Origin: Pyrrhoderma lamaoense
Lineage: Eukaryota > Basidiomycota > Agaricomycetes > Hymenochaetales > Hymenochaetaceae
Reading direction: 5' to 3'
NCBI GenBank assembly: GCA_002794735.1
Contig: NBAZ01000036.1
Location: forward strand, 47,569-111,568
Length of the DNA stretch: 64,000 bases
Of this stretch, positions 1 through 12,744 are shown piece by piece. How positions within the stretch are numbered: the first letter of the stretch is position 1; each line of letters opens with the position of its first letter. The notes below the pieces were generated by a model. That model did not search any database and was not told the origin of the DNA. It worked only from the letters and a program-made list of their open reading frames with translations. The translations under genes and the position numbers were made by a program.

Positions 1-294
1 TTTACGGTCCAACCACCCGTGACTTTTCTGTCAAAGATGAACCTTGGATATATACTCTATATTTTTGGAGGTTCTCTCACTTGATCCTCCTCCTGATCGC
101 TTCAACTTAATCTATCCCACTTCTTTCCGAAGGTTGACCTGGGTTTGGACCCATATATGGGTGATGCAACAAGTACCGTTCCTTACAGTGAACAACGATT
201 CTCTATGGTTTATATATATGGTTTCGGTAGGAGTTCTAGAGTTGAGGATGAGGGTAAGGACTATAAGACCGAGACGAGGAGAATGTCAATATGA
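1..294 (+). pseudogene. 3' end of an unidentified gene, frame-disrupted, cut by window edge
   Basis: Three consecutive stretches in different frames read like one protein. Bases about 3-90 give a segment containing YGPTTRDFSVKDEPW. About 85-145 gives one containing LDPPPDRFNLIYP. About 147-294 gives DPYMGDATSTVPYSEQRF, then a charged tail (RVEDEGKDYKTETRR) ending at TGA 292-294. A single intron does not reconcile the first and last parts: the best donor and acceptor pair (around 71 and 132) joins in the wrong frame. I infer one or two indels, or sequencing errors, in the last exon of a gene lying mostly left of the window. I do not recognise the family. Confidence 0.35.
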
Positions 295-595
295 GAGCTA
301 GTGTGGTGATTGATGTAGATAAGTTATCGCATTAATGGACAACAATTTGTCCAGATGATATATTTTACGGAGTTACGAAATAACGAGGACACGTTGTGAT
401 TTAGCTCTTACGGTTATTATTCAGGATAGGGAACTCATACAAAACCATTCATAATATTCAAAGTAATAAGTATTAATGTATTTGACATAGTCTACTGACA
501 GTTACACTTTACATCAATATACAGCCAATATATCTATGCGTTAATTTCTCAAAAATTATCTATTAATCTTAAAAATATACATTCTTCATTCTTCA

Positions 596-1705
596 CTAAG
601 ATGGTAGTTCAGTACGATTTGGAGAGTAAACAAGTGTCTTGTACTTCTCAGCAATGGCCTTTAGGTCATCTTTAAAGTTTGGCGAATCCGTTTCGTATAC
701 CGCGCATTTCTTGACTAAAGCTAGCTCCTGGTTTGTAATGGCATTTCCTGTAGTCATTATCAGCGTCAATGCTGATACATCGAGTTCCATCTTCGTTGTA
801 ATGTTCCCAATAACAAGGAAGCCAGTCAGTACCTTTATCAGATTCTTAGTGTCAGAGACTTTAGCGGCATAAATAAGATAATTCTTTAGTTGTACTTCCG
901 CCTCTTCCTTCTCTGCTGGGGATATCTGTTTTTTCTTTATCTCAATTACCGATATAAGAATGTCCTTGTCAGTATCTTCGCATGCTTTGACAACCATGAA
1001 ATCAGGGATATATCTGATCTGACCTCCTGTTACACCAAGAGAAGTTCTTGGTTTCTTCTTCTCAGTGGCCTTTACGATGGCGGTCCTTCCTACTTCAGAA
1101 GAGCTTGGCTTATAACGAAGGATACCTTGAGGTTTGATCATATAATGGTAACGTATATCGAAGCAGCTATACAAGAGTGCATTTATTGGCCCATACAAAG
1201 ATGCTTCATACGGAGAGATTTGGCTGATATCATCTGGGCAACCACACTGATTTGCTAATCTAGCTGAAAGCCAGTCCACAGGTGATCCCTATGCAGATAG
1301 TTAATTAATCAAAGTACTGGTACACGCAGGGAGGCATATATAAACTCACAGATCGCGACGACGGAACTAGGCTTGTAGAACGAGCTTGAGATTTAGCTGA
1401 TACTGCTGGACTTGCAGAGCGACCCCGATTTGGGCTTACAGAACGGCTCTGAGATGCACCTACCTGAGCAGCCAATGGTGCACTCTAATGGTGTATAATC
1501 AGCTACTTTTCCATATAATCGTCTTTGTATCATGGCTTACTGGTTGTGAAGACTGATGGGCGTTGCCTGCTGCAACTGGATTAGAAGTACCCGAAGCTCT
1601 GGTCGTGTTAGTACTAGTAGTTTGGTTCGAGGTGCTTGACGATGCTTTCTGTTTTTGCTTTGGTCTAATTGTTATATTGGGATGGAGAACGAAGTTATCT
1701 GACAT
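596..1705 (-). CDS. PD-(D/E)XK nuclease-like protein with Ser/Thr-rich N-terminus
   Basis: Three exons fit on the minus strand: 1705-1541, 1463-1350 and 1288-596, all joined in phase 0 with GT-AG introns (donors GTAAGC and GTGAGT). The product is about 323 aa. Residues 1-93 are low-complexity Ser/Thr/Gln and basic with SRS repeats, probably disordered. The C-terminal 230 residues form a compact alpha/beta-like domain with IPDF (Asp about 189) followed about 20 residues later by VIEIKKK (Glu about 209, Lys about 211). That is the D-(x~20)-E-x-K layout of PD-(D/E)XK nuclease-like folds, with an acidic helix upstream (SPYEASLYG). Substrate and role are unknown. Such domains occur in restriction-like enzymes, in DNA repair proteins and in fungal or oomycete multidomain effectors. 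No signal peptide or membrane segment is visible. The motif reading is by eye, so the fold assignment is an inference. Confidence 0.6.
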
Positions 1706-4669
1706 CTTGAGAGTTTGTATGCAAGTCTAAAGTTATTTGTAGCGCAGTAGATTTAGTACTAAGGAAGTGAGTTGTTCTGATATCGATGGTGCTCATTATC
1801 CCGGAGTACTTATAGGCTTCTTCCAATGACTATAATTAGATACGAAGATGGTACTAAGTATGATGAAACTTCTACTTCTAAGAAAATCCTTGCACCAGGA
1901 TCTACGGGTCATCTCGTTGGCAATATCAGCCACTTTGCGTTCTAAACTTAGAAGACCGGCCCCCATCAACTTTATTTCAGTTGTAATTTGGCGCAAAATT
2001 GCAATGTAAACAAAACATATTTTCTTGTTTAGGATAGTACTGAGATCCGGTAGTTAGGACCATGAGATGTTTTACCTGCCTCCACTTTAAAATAGCTTCT
2101 TGTAGTAAGAGAAACAGAAGGCTTCGCAATGTAAATGTGTCAGGGCTCAATACCCCTCAGTGCGATACTCAAAGTCTACAAACAAAAGTACCATATGGGT
2201 AATAAAGGCATCCTATAGCTCTCACACATACGGACAGGTCACACATAGGCGCCCACATAGTTACCCGCATAAGAATTGTCTATGTGCTAATGTACGTACA
2301 GTCAATTAGAGTAGTAACGTGCAAACCATAGATATCGGATTATACTGTCAGACAAAATAAGTCACGCGTCGGGCAATGATATATGATAATATACAGGTTA
2401 AATACCTGTAGAATGAGATGACTTTTGACACATAAATATGAGCTCACGCAAGCAGAGCAAGCACTACAAGAATAAGTTATGGGTCAAAGTGGAGCTGAGG
2501 GTTCCTCAAAAGGAGCAATACGAGAAGGAATAGTTATATAAAAGAAGTAAAGATCTGTACTAGTATGTACTAAGGCGAAAACCAATACGACGAAAATCAG
2601 AACCACAATTGAAGCCATAATCATGAACGATAAGTTATTTTTCATTTAGAAGCGACAAACACCATTTAACCACTAGCTAGCGACATGTTGAAGTTTCTGG
2701 GAAATTGAGAAGTATAAGTAAGCCTTCATTTTTCTCTTTTCTTTCTTAACAATCGCTTGCTCTAATGTGCACCTTACTGATCTATAAGAGAGATATGAGA
2801 AGTCGAAAGAAGTACAATCGCAGGCAATGATGTAATAAGGGTTTGGATATTTGCAAAAAGGGATAAAAGCAGAAAACTTAGTGCAGGTCAATCTAGAATG
2901 TGAAGGCGTAAGGGGCAGGGGAAATGAAACAAAATTTACAAGAAAGGGAAGGTTATGGAGTACAAGTAGTATGTAAAAGCTTCGTATTTGCACATATACT
3001 TTCACAACTCAGCTTATCCAACAAATATTCTACCAGAGTATCAGTACTTCTGTCCGCCCGTATTTATTCTGCGAGATATCTTAAATCGATACGAAGAATA
3101 CTGAATCGCTTTGTATCTTTGCTAGTATGGGACGACACATGCATTTGGAGAGCCGTGAGAATTTTTGTCTGGCCAATCACGTAGAAATGCACGAACGGCC
3201 AGGAGAAAGTTCCGGGCTTCCCATCGTGCATGCACATATGCTCGCTACTGCCACCACTTTCATGTATCCCGACAGACTACCCTTATCTTCAGAAAAATAT
3301 GATAAATACAGCATGATGTTTGCTAGTTACGCGGTTTTAGTCATCAACGAAGAACGCTTGTAGGGAAAGCACAGATCAATATACCTCGTGAGCTCCATAC
3401 TTGACCTTCTTTTAAAATTTCGTCCACTTTGCCTTTGAAAGAGCATCCTTGAATAGCTGAGGACTATACCTCTCGCTCTCCCACCCTTGGAGCCTTGTTC
3501 GAGCTTAAGGTCTCTATGGAGCTATAACATCTTGTTCCCGATACTGTCACAAATTCTAAATACACTTGAGATGGCCATTGTGTGATGTATAATCCTATAA
3601 CGAGCTTACGCTCATCCCATTTATTTCCCCCTTCTGCGGTCTATATACGTGTGATGACTAAATCATCACTATACTTCATACACCAATACGCTTTTTATAC
3701 CTATTTTCTTGCTCTTCCTCTTTACATTGTATATGTGAGCATGCCTGCACAGCTATATGTAGCTTCGATCTCTCTTTTTCTATCTGTATTTTGCTCTTCG
3801 TCTCAAACAATATATCACTTCAGCCTCTTTTATAGTTGCTCTGATATTTCAAAACGCTATTCAAGTAAAACGAATAATCACGCGACTGCGTATGTACTGT
3901 AGTTGCAACACGCCTTTCGCTTGCACACAAGACTGCACAAAAAACTCCTCTTCTTCTCTAATAAGCTGCATCCGTATCGCCCTCTATACTTTACTTGATA
4001 TGCATTATCAGATAATCCCCTTGTAATCTCACTAATGATCTTCAAATATGCAGTGGAATTTCTATCTACTCTTGGCCTATACTATTCTATATCCCGGATT
4101 CGTCCCATCATTCTCCCGCCTTGACCTTCTCCTCCTAGCTATCTTAGCCGCCCTTCTTTTACACACACACCTCGTGTATGAAAAACCCCAGCTTGCTCAT
4201 TGGCGCACCTATTTTAAAGCTAAGAAGCATCATTCGAGATAGCAGATTGAAGGTTAAAGATATCAAGGTCAATAGAAGATGAATTACAAATAATCCTAAC
4301 TTTTGAATGATGAACTCGAGGCGTACTGCACAAATATCTGAAAGAACTGATGCTAGTCCGAGACTCAACTCTGGTCAATGCAATAAGTCTGTATCAAGGC
4401 TAAATATGTCGGCGAGAAAAACTTGTAGACTAGGGGACGTGTGAGCAAATTCAGTTGGATTTAGCTGCCTTTATTTATAACACAACTCTCCACTACTCGG
4501 AAAGGCAAAAGTTGATGCGCTTTTTCTGCCTCAGGTCATGATCTCACCATCACGACCAGCGGTTATATTTCATATAAACGAATACTTTTATTACTAAGTA
4601 CCCTTCTTGCACTTGTAGTTATTTTATCACCCTCATCCCCCTTCCCACCCACTTCACATTCCACAAATA
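1706..4669. other. No gene recognised
   Basis: AT-rich sequence with only short open frames and no codon pattern, domain motif or conserved splice structure that I can support. It separates the nuclease-like gene from the first receptor-like copy and may hold promoter sequence of the latter near 4560-4669. Confidence 0.5.
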
Positions 4670-6284
4670 ATGCCTTTTATTGACTTTATAACCGAGTTCT
4701 CAATCCTGTTACGAGAAGACTTTGTACAACAATACATACAAGTGTCTATCTGTTCACTTCTCGTATATGACACAAGTGTGTTTTCATATAATCTTCGTTC
4801 GATATAAATCTGACGTCTATCAGTGTTGACCATGGATAAAGAAGTGAGTTGTCTCATACCATAAGGTACATAGTATCTCTGATCTAAGGCTTCATAGATC
4901 AAGTACTTCTGGGTTAGAACTCTATCCTGCCCTTCTTTCGCAAGTTTACCTTTCAGCTGACAACTTTCAAGACAAAAGGATGGTATAACCTGACACATAT
5001 TCTATACTTCATTGTGAGTACACATCTTATACTACTTCTCATAGTATCTGATTTCAATGTAGAACCGTTATGTCGGTATATTTGGAGCTATGACATTATT
5101 CACCCGTGCGTCCAGACCGGATGATTGTTTCTTCTTATATATAACTTGATACAGTCCACCTTCCGACAATGACAACAAAATTGTATGTATATGTTTGGCT
5201 TATCTGATTTGAGCTTATAATTGCTACTTCCAGATGTAATTACTACTATCTTCGCCTCCTTAAACGTACTCACGTACTTGTATCTAAGGCTTACTTTCGT
5301 ACTGGGCCGAGCTCATGTCAGGTATCATCTGAATTCTATATATAAGTGAATGAACTGAGATACGATTGTTGATGCCGACAAGATGTTATCGTTGGAGTTA
5401 CAGTTGATTGTAGGGATTAACAACGATACAGATCCAGACCAGTAACTGATAGAGAAGTAGACGTCCTTGTACTACGAGTGCTTGCGCTTTGGCATAAAAG
5501 TAGGTGAATGGTATTCAAAATATACCTCTTTCTGACTCCCGTAGACAAGCAATCATCGATTATCCTTTATTTCATTATTATTTGTGAAGCAGCTGCGAAA
5601 TTTGCACTCAGTAGTATGATAGCTTTAGTGCAACAAGGCATGTTCTTGTACACCTTTTAGGATAGTAAGGCTGATCTTATCTAGTTCAAGCAACTTCTTT
5701 TTCAAAAGAAATATCTTTCTGTTCAGTTGGTGATAATCGAGTCGGGCATGCACTTTATCTTCAATTCGTTGACTGGTGAGCTACTGTCTTTCATTGGCAT
5801 GTATACAAGTAACAATGCGGCACAGGATCATAACAATATCATTTGGATTTGTCCTTTTGCTTCTGGCCCTTTACAAGACAGTCGAACACTGGAGACTATC
5901 TGGTCTGAAAGGATCTGCTCTTGTAAATATCATGATCAAAGATCAGATCATCTATTATCTCATGTGCGTATTTTTTCTCCCTTAGAAGGGGTTGTGCCTG
6001 ATCTAAGCATTATCTTTTGAAGGGTTCTGTTCTGTAGTGCGATAAACATCGCCGAGTCCAGGATAAAGGTTCTCGTACCATTCTCTTTTGAAGGGTCTCT
6101 CCTCAATGTTCTCGGGAGCCCTAGCTTCTTATGTATCCTTGGAAGTCATATGTTCCTCAATTTGAAAGAGGCGGGCGACTTGGGAGTCAATGAAGTAGTG
6201 GGTATATCTGGTAACAATAACCCAGCTAGTACTATCAGCGCCCCCCAGTTTGCGCTTTCAGAAAGCTCTTCTTTGAGCACATAG
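4670..6284 (+). CDS. DUF6533-type multi-pass membrane protein, array copy 1
   Basis: Exon 1 starts at ATG 4670 and ends in a first helix with ICSLLVYDT. It is followed by a 20-nt micro-exon (4824-4843, LTMDKE) and a 15-nt micro-exon (4898-4912, IKYFW). Then comes a 42-nt exon (WYNLTHILYFI) and an NRYVGIFGAM exon. The order YD(T)-LT-DKE-FW-NRY is the DUF6533 signature found at the N-terminus of Agaricomycete seven-helix proteins. Later exons give LRVLALWHK, a helix (FVLLLLALYKTVEHW), KDQIIYYL, and a last exon with FCSAINIA and MFLNLKEAG, ending at TAG 6282-6284. Role: a putative plasma-membrane receptor-like protein with unknown ligand. Several middle exons were not individually fixed, so intactness is likely but not proven. 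Confidence 0.75.
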
Positions 6285-7166
6285 AAGCTTTTTGAATAAC
6301 ATCCCTAGAAATATAATCGAAAAAACTTGCTTTTGTTTAAATACTACAGATACCTTAGTACTATTCGCCCTACTAGTTAACTTTAGGATAGTGTTTTTGT
6401 ATTAGTGACAGCTGTAGTAAATATTTGCTCGTCTTGTTGAGGATGAGAGGAGTTTGGGTTTATACTTCTTCGTTGTCACGAAGTAGTACCCATGCAGATT
6501 TAAGACGTAATATCTCGATAGATAAATATAGACAGACTTCTTATTTCTCTGATCTCAACACTTTCTCCTCAACGCATATCTATTATCAATCCATACTCTC
6601 ACACACGTTATAATTAGTTTACTTGATACCGTCATCTTACCTCAAGTCCGTGCTCACCTCGACTCATCTTCTCAGCACGGTCCTTTTATACAAGGGAACG
6701 TCTTGCTGTGATATCTGCTTTACTTTCTTATTTTTCATGCCCAAAGATCTCTGATCATGATAACCGAGGGCGTTTTCAATAGTGCAGAAACAATCATTTT
6801 CGCTCATTATCTGTGAAAAAAGACTAGAAGACCCTGCACTATGGTGCATAGTTGATTGATGTGATAGAACTTGATAACAAAGCTTATGTCTGATAAATTG
6901 AACCAGAAAGCTGATGTGCCTTTATAGTTGCATTAGTAACTTGAGTGCATACAGCCGAATATGATCACCTTCGTTCAAGGAACACAATATGATAGTTCCT
7001 TAGTCAAGTGTTTGTGTTACTCTAATTCTCATCAAAGCTTAGTTTTACTGCTAGCATCACTGATAACAATTAGTAGTTTCCTTAAAAAACCACGGTGATC
7101 CCTATTGTAGCACACCTACTGTATTCCAGCACCCACCCACTTTCTCAATACTCATCCTCACGGAAA
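6285..7166. other. Spacer between array copies 1 and 2, nothing recognised
   Basis: Short unsupported frames only. The last 60 bases before 7167 are rich in CA and TC, as is usual for 5' leaders in this array. Confidence 0.45.
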
Positions 7167-8793
7167 ATGTCTTTTGTTGACGAGCAACAATCTGTGGTGT
7201 TAAGCTTATTGAAAGAGATATTCATCCAAGAATGTATACAAGTAGCTGTCTGCTCGCTTCTTGTGTATGACACAAGTGGGTTTCCTTTCACGAGCGCTGC
7301 TCAGGCTCAGGCTAACATATTACAGTGATAACCATAGATAAAGAAGTGAGTAGTTCCGGAGGTACAAAACACTGAACATATCTATAATTGATTTTATAGA
7401 TAAAGTATTTTTGGGTGAGTCTCTCTTTTGCGACCTGAACTCATAGCTAATAATTAATGCAGACAAAACGATGGTATAGCCTGGCGCATATCCTCTTCTT
7501 TGTTGTATGTCACAACTCCAGATCGCATCAGTAATGCCTGATATCCTTCTTAGAACCGGTACATCGGCATATTTGGAACTATCACGTATTTCTTCTGTAT
7601 GTGTTGAGTGGGGAAAAATTTTTTCCTTTTCTCATACAATTTGTTGTAGATGAGTCACTTGTGGCAACAACAAAACTGTATGCTTTCTCGATATCAAATT
7701 TTATCTTATCTGAAGCTCACTTTCTTAGATGTGATTACGTCGCTTCTTTATTCCGAGCTGAACTGAGCTCATGCAAATGCATTTGAAGGTTCCTTTTCTC
7801 TCTGGACTAATCTAATCTCAAGTATAACATTGATCTATACCCTCCTCATCGAACTGTATGGCTGATACTAAGTAGATATTCTGATTGGCGTGACTATTGA
7901 CTGTAAGGGTGTTTCGTAGCTCATATATGAGACTTTATAGAAAGGAACGTAGATATCCTCACACTTCGGGTACTTGCATTATGGGACAAGAGTGAGTAGA
8001 GAATATTTTGATTGTATATCCTCCTCTGAGTCTCGTAGACAAGCTATTGTCAATAGCTCTTTTTTCGATCATATTTTGTGAAGCAGTTGTAAAACTCGCA
8101 CTCGGTGGCGTGGTCATTGTTATACAACAAGGCATGACTCCCTACTTTCTTCAAGATACTGATACTAAGTGTATTTAGTTCAATCGAATACTCTCACAAG
8201 AGGTATATCAGTGTGCTTCTCAGAAAGCGCTCAGATCCAACGAGCAGTCTACTTCCAACTCATTGATTGGTATGGGTTTATATATTAATCATCGGCATGT
8301 ATACACATATAAGCTCTATCTCGTAGGGTGATAACAGCGGCTGTTGGGACCATTCTTTTGCTTCTGGCTCTTGTCAAAGTGATTGAGCATTGGAGATTAT
8401 CAAGCTTTAAAGGATCTGTCCTTATAAACATAATGATCAAGGATCAGATCGTCTATTATCTCCTGTATGCGTTTCTTGGTCTTCCCAGAAACCTTTCATC
8501 TAATATTCTAACTTGCATGGTAAAGGCTCTTATTTTGCAGCACAATCAACATAGTGCATTCAAAAATCAACTTTCTTGGAACCTCGTCTACAATCAAAAC
8601 GGCGATACTCACTTTTCTTGGAAATCCTGCATTTCTTTGCTTTTTTGGAAGTCGTATGTTCCTAAATTTGAAGGAGACTGCGGATCTGGGCACGGTCGTA
8701 AGAACTGATATCCCAAGTAACAATAACCAACTTAGTATTATCAGCGAGCTGCATTTTGCTGGTCCAGTTGGATCCTCCTTGGACGCAAGATAA
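7167..8793 (+). CDS. DUF6533-type multi-pass membrane protein, array copy 2
   Basis: Starts at ATG 7167 (MSFVDEQQSVVLSLL...). Helix 1 contains VAVCSLLVYDT. The 20-nt micro-exon reads MITIDKE across the junction and the 15-nt one reads IKYFW. They are followed by a 42-nt exon (KRWYSLAHILFFV) and an NRYIGIFG exon. The exon with ITAAVGTILLLLALVK...IEHWRL and KDQIVYYLL is near 8328-8470. The last exon carries MFLNLKETADL and stops at TAA 8791-8793. It has the same architecture as the other copies and no lesion in the exons I could fix. The ligand is unknown and receptor function is inferred from topology only. Confidence 0.72.
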
Positions 8794-9299
8794 ATAGCAG
8801 CTTATATAGATAGTTCATAGCTGATGCTGTGTCTGAATCTCGTTTCAAAGTAGTCCCTGGATGTGGAGTGACGTATTTACTTAAAATGTGCGTTTGCTCT
8901 ATAGTTTCCTGGGGGTCTTCCACCGGATCACATTTACCATATAATACTACTTTTGCATCTCAGCCCATCTGCTCGAATCCTACTTTAGGAGCATTAAGAA
9001 GCCAAAAATGTGATAAATAAATGCTTACAAGTCATTAGTAGAAACGATGTTGATGGAGGCCCGAGTTAACTCAATCATCTGATGTTGCCTTTTTTCATCA
9101 AGGCACACAGATTGACAGCCTTCAGAACGGGTATCACAAATTAAGCTAACTCTGGCTAGTCCACGTCTCTATCAGTAGCATCTCATGCAGCTGATGTAGC
9201 ATATATAAAAAGAACGATAGGACACTTATGCACTTACACTTACCCGCAATTAAATTCACATACTCCTCTTTAACACTACATTCTTCATCTTCATAAACA
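8794..9299. other. Spacer between array copies 2 and 3, nothing recognised
   Basis: About 500 bases with no supported gene or repeat. The short CT/AC-rich leader before 9300 resembles the leaders of the other copies. Confidence 0.45.
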
Positions 9300-10915
9300 A
9301 TGACTATTGCAGATGAAGTAGTCGAAATATCAAGTCTCCTGGAAGAGTATCTCATTGATCAATATGTGCAAGTGGCCGTTTGTTCTCTTCTCGTATATGA
9401 TACAAGTACGTCTTGCATGCTATCCACTCTCAAACATTTTCTAATCAAAGAAAGCCAGTTATTACTTTTGATAAAGAAGTATGTCTGCTCAAAGCTGAGG
9501 GACATACGTTATGCTAAGTTCTGATTTCACTCAGATCAAGTATTTCTGGGTCAGTTACATCCCGTGTAAAAACGCCCTTTTGTTAACAACACTTAAGACA
9601 AGTAGATGGCATAACTCAGTACAGATACTATTCTTCCTTGTCAGTATTCTTCTTTTAATACTACTTATCTCAGCTTATAATAGTCTCTAGAACCGCTACT
9701 ATGGTACTATTGGAGCTATTGTAGGTTTCGTTCGTGAGTTTAAAGCATGATCATGGTGGTTTTCTCCCTACTAATAGCTTCAGATGAGTCTTTCAAAGTA
9801 ACAACGAAACTGTATGTATGTCTATCATCCATCTCGGTTATCTCCTAACCTATTTTTAGATGTATATATTAGATACCTTCTTCTTTATCGTACACTTGAG
9901 TGACTATACTTCAAGGCATCTTCTCGCAATGGGCTAAGCTTATCTCAGGTGTTATCCTTATTTTATACATCTAAACCGCTTTCTCATAGTTAATATCGAT
10001 TAGATGATTTGATTGGCCTTACGATTGACTGTGAGGATTGCCCAAGATCCTAGTCTAAGCTTATTTAAAATGAGCTACAGATATTTTAATGCTCCGAGTG
10101 CTTGCTCTTTGGAATAAACGTAAGTAGTACATATATGCTCCCATATCTCTCTGACTCTCGTAGACAAGATACTGTCGATTAGCCTCTACTTGTTTTTTCT
10201 CTGTGAAGTGATTATGAAATTCTCGCTCAGCAGTATGATAGGTATATTGCAGCGAAGTAGGCTCTCTTACATTTATTCTGTGATGGTATGGCTAATCTAG
10301 CTCAGCTCATGCAGATGCTCTCACGGAAAATAGAACAGTATGCGTTTCAGAGTACGATCAAATTGAGCGTGCAACCTTCTTTGATTTCATCGATTGGTGA
10401 GAGCTACCACACGCCTTATGTATGTATATATAAATCTGATCTTATATTATAGGGTTACGACAGCATCTGTTGGGTTCATTCTTCTTTTCTTAGCTCTTTT
10501 CAAAACAATAGAGAATTGGAGAATGTCAGGTCTGAGAGGGTCCGGCCTCATCAATATAATGATTAAGGATCAGATCATCTACTATCTTATGTATGCACTC
10601 AGTCCTTTTCCGTAAATTCTTTTATCAAGGTTAACTGGGACTTTGTAAAGGCTTATATTTTGTAGCTCAATAAACATCTCCAGATCAAAGATCAACTTTC
10701 TTGGTCCATTTTCCATAGAGAAGGGGGCCATACTTGGTGCTCTTGGGAACCCTGGACTTCTATGTCTCTTCGGAAGCCGAATGTTCCTAAGTCTGAAAGA
10801 AGCCGGAGATATAGAAACCACAGAAGGATCGAGTATGCGGAATAACAATAACCCAGATGGTACTCTTAGCGATCTTCAGTTCACTGGAGCAGCTAGATCT
10901 TCTTCAAGCGCATGA
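9300..10915 (+). CDS. DUF6533-type multi-pass membrane protein, array copy 3
   Basis: Starts at ATG 9300 (MTIADEVVEISSLLEEYL). Helix 1 ends VAVCSLLVYDT. The 20-nt micro-exon encodes IITFDKE (with the split codon) and is followed by the 15-nt IKYFW micro-exon, then the NRY exon. A clear helix exon lies at about 10453-10595 (TASVGFILLFLALFKTIENW, then KDQIIYYLMY). The last exon has FLSLKEAGDI and ends at TGA 10913-10915. The cytoplasmic tail is short and rich in Ser, Asn and acidic residues, as in its neighbours. Middle exons are assigned by comparison with the other copies. Confidence 0.7.
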
Positions 10916-12744
10916 AGAGACACCAATCATAAGTACATGTACATGTACATAACCTGTATTCAACAAACCAACTTCGTGTTAATATAATACTTATGTAAAA
11001 GACACAAAAGCCACGAGTTGAGTGGCGACACAATCCTTACTAATGTAGGTATAGTTTTGGCTATATGTTTAGGGGCAGCTCATGCACCCTCAGTAGCTCT
11101 TGGTTCGTTGAGCACTAAAAGACATTCCTGTCGCAGCCATCTCATTCATCATCTACAACTCACCACATGAATTACTTAGAAGTATTTATCTGAGAAACGC
11201 TTACTTCAAAAAGCAATTGTCATCGAAAAGTAGAGAATTGCAACTGAATTGCAACTCAGCGAACGGATGGATGACAAGTCTGGTACAGCATGTGAGCTTC
11301 ACACCTGGCTTGAATGAATTTTACTCCTCTTTTCCGTTATTTGCTCTTAAATCATCTTCTAATCCCATGAAGCTATTTCCAACTCGTATTCCATCTTTTT
11401 CTGGACTTGCTCTTGCCTCATATCAAATGTAAATCCTGCACTTCGCTTATAGACCTGTCTTTTTTCTTGAGGACTTTATCTGAGTTTTGGATCTTCTCAA
11501 AGAAAATACCTTTTTGTTAGAACCGTCCTCATGAGCCTCACCATCAATGGCTTCATATCCATAGAGGTGCCCTTTGCTATACTCCTATCTCTACACGTCA
11601 TACCAGTGTAATACCCGTTCCCGATTGAGTTGAAATTGTTTTCGAACAAGTAATTTCCAGTTGCCTTTCTACCAGTACTCTATCCTTTTTTAGCCGAGAA
11701 AACAGCTTTGCTCTCTCTTTAACCACCTAATTTCATGATTCACCCACTTACTATACCCTTTTGTTGTTCAAGCCGCTTATATATATGACTGCTGCCCTGC
11801 ATGTCTGGATATAGCGATTTATCATATTAAACAGGCTTTACTTCTCATCATTATGGTTATAGCTATCTGCTCATAAACACTCGTCCATATGCATGTAATT
11901 CTTCTTACTCGTCAATAAACGTGTTTAATAGGCAAAAAGCATCAACATGAGAATATTCTGCACTGGATACTGTCAAGACTAAATGAAACACGACAACTCA
12001 CTGCCTCCCATCCATCCCCAGAACTAGCGATGTCAGCTTTTGTATTGAGCTTAGCTTTTACTTGAAATTTCACTCTTTTGTTTGCCTGTTTGGATGTATA
12101 TCAACACTCCTCTCCTCTTGAAACTTTGATCTGACTTTGACAATCCGGTGATTACATTTTTTGTATACTTTTTAGGGAATGAGTAAGTCCGGAAGGATGT
12201 AAATTTGCAATTTTTCCCAAGTCTCGAGTAGATCTATGACAGTTGCTGATTGCTTTTCTATTCATAATACAGGTTTCCTTGGTGTGATTTCTGACCTGAT
12301 GTCGCTACTGGAAGCTCGAAGCAGCTACGACGCACAGAATTTCCTGAAATCATGTCACTTGTGTCTTGCGGAAACTTGATGGCTATATATATGTGATTTT
12401 GTCTGTCGCTTGTTAATTGATTGATCAGCGTCTATAGCAGCCATTGGCGAATACTCTATCAGCAATCCTAGTACACTCAAGTGAGCTCGGTTGCCTTCAT
12501 GAACTACTTGTGTTGCTCACAAGTACTCAGTGTTCAAGCTCCTTCATAATATTTTTTACCACACTTCTTATTTTATTTTACCGACATAACATAGGTTTCA
12601 GCTCCTTGCTTCAAACACCCTAGGTATATGGCCTCAAGTCCATTATAAAAAGCAGCTGTCTCAACTTGTATGAGCTAATTACCACCTACCCCTCCGCTTC
12701 GTTCTTCTCTGCTACCCTTAATTATTTGTTTTGCTTAGCAGAAG
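10916..12744. other. Spacer between array copies 3 and 4, nothing recognised
   Basis: The longest repeat-poor spacer in the array (1.8 kb). It starts with a short alternating tract (10935-10950, ACATGT repeats). No coding signal, LTR or duplicated spacer block was found by eye. Confidence 0.45.

Noticed and set aside
4048..4242. Short plus-strand frame with hydrophobic stretch
   Set aside because: No DUF6533 motif, no splice context and no counterpart before other copies.
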